Shown here in pieces: positions 57,827 to 64,000 of a stretch of 64,000 bases of DNA. The DNA is from Sclerodactyla briareus (taxonomy: Eukaryota > Echinodermata > Holothuroidea > Dendrochirotida > Sclerodactylidae). Position numbers and translations under genes: made by a program. Every line of letters starts with the position of its first letter. Position 1 is the first letter of the stretch. The stretch is taken from assembly GCA_026419785.1 (NCBI GenBank), contig JAODTK010005882.1:1-64000 (forward strand), read 5' to 3'. The notes below the pieces were generated by a model. It worked only from the letters and a program-made list of their open reading frames with translations. It did no database searches and was not told where the DNA came from.

Positions 57827-58914
57827 CAGTGGCGGCGACTTCATCCCTGGCGTAGGCTTTACCTAAAGGTAAAATTAGTTATGGATTGACGTTTCTTGAA
57901 CGTTTCAAGCATACTTATTCTACAGGAAACGTGTAAAAAACAAAAATTCCTGCTCCTACTTATCATTTCAACCGTAGAGAAGCACACCGTTGGCGCGAAG
58001 CGCGCACAGAAACTCTTCCAAAGATGTGTTGCTCATTGCAACACAGGCGACCAAGCGAAATTCTAAAGCGTCAAGGTGAGTAATTGGAAGTGAACTGTCT
58101 CCTGGCTCAGCAGCTCATCGTAAGGAAGTCAACATTTAGCGTTAACAGTCGAGTCAAACACTCAACAGTCACTGGCCGGCTGAATTGTGGAGATTCCTTC
58201 GTAATTTCAGCTACTGTAGAATGGTGTGAACGTGATTCAGGGCCTTGCAAATAGATGATCTGCGATGGCCCATGCCTATTCCTAATTCCGAAGATTAATT
58301 AAAGATTGATTCATAAGTTTTCAGAATGAGCCTTGTTGCAGAACCATTTTCGCTAACAATTCTAGGAAGTCGGGAAAAAAAAAAACTGATTGCCACACCC
58401 AAGCAAATGCGGCGTTTTAGGCTTTAGTCCATCATCTTGCTTATTGCCTAAAGTGTTCAATGCCCGCGCCTAAATGGAGATATCACAAACCCAGAGCATG
58501 TCCATGCGAACCTCATGTTCCCTCATCGCCAAAACGTTGGGGGACATTCCCCCCCCCACCCCCCCTCCCTCGTCTCCACGACTGGACATAAGAAAATCAG
58601 AACAGTCTCTATTCAAGGAGACTCAGGTAGAGACCTCTACCTTGCGGAAAACAGGGACCGCTGCACTTGCACTCTACGTTTTGTTATCTTCCAGGTCGGA
58701 ATCAAGGTCAAGTCCAATACTGTAATTCACTCCAAATTTGTTCCAGTTCCAAGAAATGATGGGCCACAACTTGTATGTTTCCATGAGTGGTCTACGGTCA
58801 GCGGGGAGATGTGGGGGGGGGCTAATGGGGGCTGACTACTTTTGTGGGGGGCTTAAGCCCCCAAGCCCCCAAAAAAGAAAGAGGCCCCCCCCCTTGGCGG
58901 CCGGCGCGCCACTG
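57827..58914 (-). mobile_element. Possible hAT-like element, termini only
   Basis: CAGTGGCGGCGAC at 57,827 and GGCCGGCGCGCCACTG ending at 58,914 could be paired inverted termini. The right end has the G/C-rich subterminal zone of the family, and the interior carries GCGCGAAGCGCGC at 57,993-58,005. The immediately adjacent octamers do not match, so the two ends may belong to different insertions. Confidence 0.35.
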
Positions 58915-59679
58915 GCACATTTTGGCCGGATAACATCACAAATTTCAGAGCAGCAAATCGCATCTAAGCACATGTGAAAAAATGCAAATTTTAATTTTTG
59001 GAACGATGTGAATGTTTTAAAAGTGCTAAAACGCGCTAGATCAGGCCCCTGCGAACGATTTTTTAAATACTGGGGGGTGCTGAGCATTTCCTGACAACAG
59101 CAACCTCACCCTACCCCCTGCACAACAACCACATTTTCGTCCTTTTAATTTTTCAGATTTTTGTCTTTTGTTGCAATTTTTTTTATACTTTTTTTTCTTT
59201 TGTTATTTTCATAACGAATCGCGTGAATTTCCGATTCGACAGTACACCCTGATGTTCCCGCGGTAACGGTACCGCCTAATCGGTTAATTAGCCAGCACGA
59301 GGGCAAGTGCAACCCATGAGCAAATCAAAAATAACGTAACAGCGGCGTAGTAGCCATGTTCTGTGTAAAAGGGGACCGTCAACTCAGGGTCCGCCATTAT
59401 TGATGGCCGTCAGTGAGGTATACGTGAAGGGTGCCACCCGTCCCCTCTTGAAGATTCGTGGCTGTTTCGAAGATGCAAATTGTTTCATACTACATCAAGA
59501 GCTCTAATGTCCTCTTTTCCATAATTATAACTTTGATTATATTTACTTCACTGTCCTTTCGGTTTGGTAAGATCATGGGGGGGCGCTCTGTGTTGAATAT
59601 TGGGTGGAGATAATGAGGGGAGCAACCATCTAAGCGGAGCGCCACCAATGGGGTCCAAGGAAATTTTTTTGTTTTTACC

Positions 59680-60600
59680 ATACCCCCCCCCCCCCCCCCC
59701 CCCTCCCCACCGGAGTGCAGTAAAACGGCACTGCTGGGGTTATATGGCAGTAAGCAACATCCAAAAATCGTCAATAATTCCCGATTTTTTTTTTATTTTA
59801 AGAAACCTTCTTGCCAGCGACACTGATCAAATGTTCATTCCGTACAATTCGGAATTCGGGCCACCGTCGGTTGCTTCCGCGTAGGGCACAGAAAAGTGTT
59901 TGTTTTACAGAACCCCCCAGATTGAAGGAAACGGCAGTTCCGACAGTATGGCAGTAAGCAAACGTCCCTAAAATGGCAATAAATTCAGAATGCAACTCTT
60001 TTTCCAAGAAACGTTCTTGAAGGAACTAATTGATGTATTGATGTGTTCCTACAATTCGGTCAGCGCCACCATCAGTGGGACGCGTAGGGTACAAGGGAAT
60101 TTTCATTTTACAGTATGGCAGGTCTGTATGGGGGGTCTGTATGGCATGAGCAACGTCTCTAGAATTGGCAATAATTTTAAAATTTATATTCAAGAAACGT
60201 TCTCGAAGGAACTAATGTGTTTATTCCTTCCAATTTGGCCAGCATCAGTGTCCAGTGTAGGAACAAGGAAATTTTGAGTCTTACGAATCCCCAAGATTGC
60301 TGGAAACGGTATCTTCCCATGTCTTATTGCAGTGAGCAACATCCCCAAAAATTGAAATAAATTTCTGAAATGTACCGGTATATTCAAGAAAACACTCTTG
60401 AAGGAAATGATATTGTTTATCATTACATTCGCGCCACCATCGTTGACGCGTACCGTACAAGAAAATAGTTCATACAGACCCCACCCCCTCCCCCGATTTC
60501 AGGGAAGCGGCACTTCCCGCGACTCATGGTAGTAGGCAATCAAACTGAAATTGACAGTAAAGTGTCCAAAAAACTGCTCGATGTTAATCGTTAACAGTTC
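59680..60600 (+). repeat. Tandem array, unit about 190 bp, hAT-derived
   Basis: About five units carry CCCCCCAGATTGAAGGAAAC, ATGGCAGTAAGCAACxTC, CAAGAAACGTTCTTGAAGGA and CAGCGCCACCATCAGTG. The last module, followed by ACGCGTAGGGTACAAGGAAA, is the same as the subterminal AGCGGAGCGCCACCATAGG of the 61,727 element. The array therefore seems to have grown from hAT-like subterminal sequence. Confidence 0.75.
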
Positions 60601-61726
60601 TTCATCGTGGTCTCCATTCCTACCAGGAACCATGTCTTAGAGATATTCCATTCGAGGACCATTCCAATTGGGTTTGGAGGCTGCCGGCAGATTGAAAATT
60701 GCGAACATCCATGTCATGGAAAATGTGTGCATTTTCGGGCATTTGTTTTGAACGACTGAAGCCAGTCATTTGGTCATTTTCGATTATTTCGCTGAAATGT
60801 TTCGTCCGAATTTCTCATGTCTCAGAATTGTTTCGCTCCGCGCCTGTATTAGTTCCATACGCAATCACGTAAACCTATCCTATACTAATGTGCACGATCC
60901 CATGCCCCGTTGTTTTTCGTTTACATATAGCTTTTCATCTTCTATACAAACAAACACGGCAGCGCACGGCAGGCTGGCTGGATCAGAAGTAGACTGGCAG
61001 TAGTGGCAGTTGGATTCCGGAACAGTGTTGTAGTGGGGAGGGGGTTGCTGCTACAAACATGAAATCATTTCCTAAACCAAATTCCTCGTGGGCCCTACAT
61101 ATATGTTCACCACCCTTAGAGATGACACCTATGGACAAAAATCATAGTTGCCAGAATTGACAAGTTTTTGTATACACGTGGGCCCAATGTAATACATGAA
61201 ACGGAAAAGAATAGGATCCAGCGAGCAGCGCTGATTTTTTTTTTGCATTTCGGCCTCAACAAAACAAGATTAAACAATCTAATAACGAATATGAGTGGGA
61301 CATTTTTTTTGTGTGTATTATATATGTTACATATGATCATAGGATCTTTTTTTTTCCGCCAGTCCGCAAAATATGAGGGGGGGGGGGTTATTTGATAATA
61401 TGCACCCACCAAAAATATTGGGGGACATCTAACCCCGTGATCGCCGCCCAAGGTAATGATTCTTATTTTTTTGGGAATCAAACTATTGGATTGAAAATTC
61501 GTCATGTGCAGGCCCCTATGCATACGTTGAGGCCTATGAATAGACAGTGTTGTGCCTACAGCCGCAAGACGGGTTGTGAATCGTAGTAGGCTTATTTTGG
61601 GATAGGATGTGTTATGGTGAGGTGACCGTCAAAGAAATGCATAAGTGGCGCGAAAGCGAGGCAAAGGAATTTTAAACAAATCAGGCTTCACAGACCCGGA
61701 AAAGGGCAGTACTACTCGGACTGAAC
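60601..61726. other. Sequence between hAT-like elements
   Basis: No supported gene. The 135-codon minus-strand frame at 61,116-61,523 crosses a G10 run and shows no motif. Confidence 0.4.
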
Positions 61727-62697
61727 CAGTGGCGCCAGACTTTTCAACTGGAGGGGGGGGGGAGGTGGGCACAGACTTTTTGTGGGGGGCACAAGTTACC
61801 ATCTAAGCGGAGCGCCACCATAGGTTGGCGCGTAGCGGTACACAATTTTTTTGGTTGCTTTCGAGCCCCCCATGGCCGAGATACCTCTCCTCCCGAGGGC
61901 GTTTAGGCTGCAATGTACCAAGCTTCAAATCTGCGCATTTTGTTGAAACAAATTCTGTAATCAGTTGAAAATTTTAGATTTCGTCCGTCAGACCTCGGTC
62001 CTATCGCTGGCCCAGATTTTTTGCCCGAATTTCACAACTTGTGCTTGACACTACTGTTCACCAGTGCGCGCAATTTTTCTGGGTTTCCCGGACACAAAAA
62101 CAGGATTTCACCAGAAAATCTGGGAATCTGGGACATCTTCAGCTCTACTGTCCCAATCATGATATGACGTCAATAAGCAGTTACCTGGCGGAAACCGCGT
62201 TTGAAAATCGAAGTGGTCTGATAGCCTAAGCTTAAGCTACTGTAGTTCCAATCGCGCGTGGTCGAGGGAGGAGAAAATGGCGGAGCTTAAAGGGTTCAGT
62301 AATAAGAAAAAAGAGGTTGACTGTAGTTGTCAAGGTCAATGAGAATGTGTTGTATAATTTCAGTATTTAAACTCCAAATCTGAAGAGTCAGGCGGGGGGC
62401 AATGTATGTGAAATCCACTCAGAGTTACGAAGAGGACGGGAAAAGCCATGGGACAGAAGCCACTATAGTACACGCGCGAAGCGCGAAATTTTTAACTTTC
62501 TATCGCATTGGAAGCGAATTTGGCACAACTACTGCCTTTCTTGTGATATTTTCCGTTGTGTCTTGCCAGATCTATTCCAAACTGGTAGTCGATACTGACT
62601 ACAGAATATTTTTTTCAAAAGTCACAAATCTCATTTGGGGGGCACACGGGGGGGGGCACAAGGTTTTCGAGGGGGCACGTGCCCCCTTCCGCCACTG
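61727..62697 (+). mobile_element. hAT-like non-autonomous element (971 bp)
   Basis: It begins CAGTGGCGCCAGAC and ends TTCCGCCACTG, inverted. The flanks GACTGAAC (61,719-61,726) and GACTTAAC (62,698-62,705) match at 7 of 8 bases, the length expected of a hAT target duplication. Inside each end is a G-rich zone (GTGGGGGGCACAAGTTACC and GGGGGGCACACGGG...). CGCGCGAAGCGCG lies at 62,473-62,485. No open frame is long enough for a transposase. Confidence 0.72.
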
Positions 62698-63099
62698 GAC
62701 TTAACATGTGCAGCAACGTCCATTGCACACGAGTAACAAAGCACAACAGGCGATAAAACAATTGCTGAGATTCCGTCCAAGGACCTTTACACTGGCGACC
62801 TCCCACTACCGGTCCCGGGAAGCCTGGCCCATTTCAACCCCACCCCATGTTTTGAATGTTGACGCTAGGGTGCCTACGAGCACAAACAAATACGTACTTT
62901 TTATACTACCGATGAAAATTCTTGAAAAATTCAACTTCCGGTATTTTCAACAATTTGTTAGGTGTCTTGAGTTGCTCAAGTACATTGATAAAACAACTTA
63001 CGCAACCAGCTTATCGAAAACCGGGATAAACATTCGTGCAATATATCCATGACAGCCTTTAAGCTCAAAAATCGACATGTGTGCTGGACACAATTACCT

Positions 63100-63787
63100 G
63101 AAATCGGTAGGGGTCAATAAAAACTGGGGGTGCTGCAGCAACACCCCAGCACCCCCCCCCCCCCTCAAAGGGATTTTGGGTGATCATAAGCGAGGGGTGG
63201 GTCTGGTCAGGATGCCGCACACATTCCCTGAAATGAGAAATTCGGGGGGGGGGGGGAATGACAAAAATCCGTGACAAATTGGGCAGCGAAAAGCAAAGTG
63301 GAGAAAAAAAAATGCCGAATCTTCGAATCGCCCCCCCTCTGACGCCAAGTTATGATAATGCCCGAAAAAAATTATGCGAAAATTTTCCACGCGCTTTGCG
63401 CGCGGTACCGTCTTTTCGGGTGACCCATTCAAAGTTTGGGCAAATTATGTCGGCCCCTAAATTTGAATGGTCTCGTATGCCTACGGTGGCATCCGCTTTA
63501 GGTAAGAATGCCCAACTCACGAAGAAGAGCCTATACTCACTGCCTATGGAGGTAGTACAACTTGCAAGAAAAATCACAAGATCCTGAGTACAAGTCGCAT
63601 CTAAGGGCGTTAAAATACGAAATTATTTCTGGAACTAAGTGAGTGTTTACTGGCCTAGGAATGTCGAATTGCAAAAAATTGCATCTAGGTCACCGCAACT
63701 TATGCAAGAATTCTGACTTAGACCCCTCCCCCAAATCCGTCATCGAACTCCCCCCCCCCCACTCAAAATTACGTTCCTACGCTACTG
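63100..63787. mobile_element. hAT-like fragment, right terminus at 63,787
   Basis: The sequence CTCAAAATTACGTTCCTACGCTACTG ends at 63,787. Reversed, it reads CAGTAGCGTAGGAACG, close to the CAGTGGCGTAGCCAGG terminus. CGCGCTTTGCGCGCGG at 63,390-63,405 resembles the family palindrome. The left end was not found and more than one insertion may be involved. Confidence 0.4.
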
Positions 63788-64000
63788 TGAGACTTGATTG
63801 TAAGACTCGATTGTAAGCACTTTGATTTGTATACTTTATTCCAGGGATTCCCTTTTTTCCTCTTTCTTCATGTATAGGCCTACAGTTTTGTTCACAAGCT
63901 CGATGAACAATTTTTTCTTCTCTAATAATATGTCTATACTGTTACTGTATCGTTTGTATGGACGAACCCCCCCCCCTCCCCCACCCCACATTGAGAATTG

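Overview
This is eukaryotic, animal-type DNA: long AT-rich non-coding stretches, no operons, no long open frames outside tandem repeats, splice-flanked short coding segments, decayed non-LTR retrotransposons, a tRNA-derived SINE and many short terminal-inverted-repeat elements. My best guess is a marine invertebrate, possibly an echinoderm or relative. The palindrome TAGGCCTA is strongly over-represented (10 exact copies), but this is a weak taxonomic clue. Repeat copies differ by many single-base indels, which could be age or an imperfectly polished long-read assembly.

Layout. 0-8.4 kb: a SINE head, an AGGTCA-rich element, and a 2,038-bp head-to-tail duplication. 8.4-25 kb: mostly unique intron-like or intergenic DNA with a minus-strand semaphorin-type exon (9,621-9,689) and several unassigned candidate exons on both strands. 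25-33 kb: a decayed reverse transcriptase, two minisatellites (about 58-bp and 26-bp units) and two copies of a TTAA-flanked element on either side of the 26-bp array. 34-38.6 kb: a second, larger AGGTCA-rich element split by an insertion built from about 12 tandem 140-bp units, a GATA-type microsatellite and a terminal hairpin. 39-54 kb: further candidate exons, hAT-like elements and a second decayed reverse transcriptase on the minus strand. 55-64 kb: a mosaic of hAT-like elements with CAGTGGCG termini, two of them with recognisable 8-bp target-site duplications, sharing a GCGCGAAGCGCGC palindrome.

Genes. Only the semaphorin exon is recognisable by family. The other coding entries are splice-bounded open segments given as candidates with moderate or low confidence; they do not chain into one gene, and some may be chance. 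The window is therefore best read as introns and intergenic DNA of one or more large genes, heavily colonised by non-autonomous transposons and satellites. I saw no bacterial, phage or CRISPR feature.
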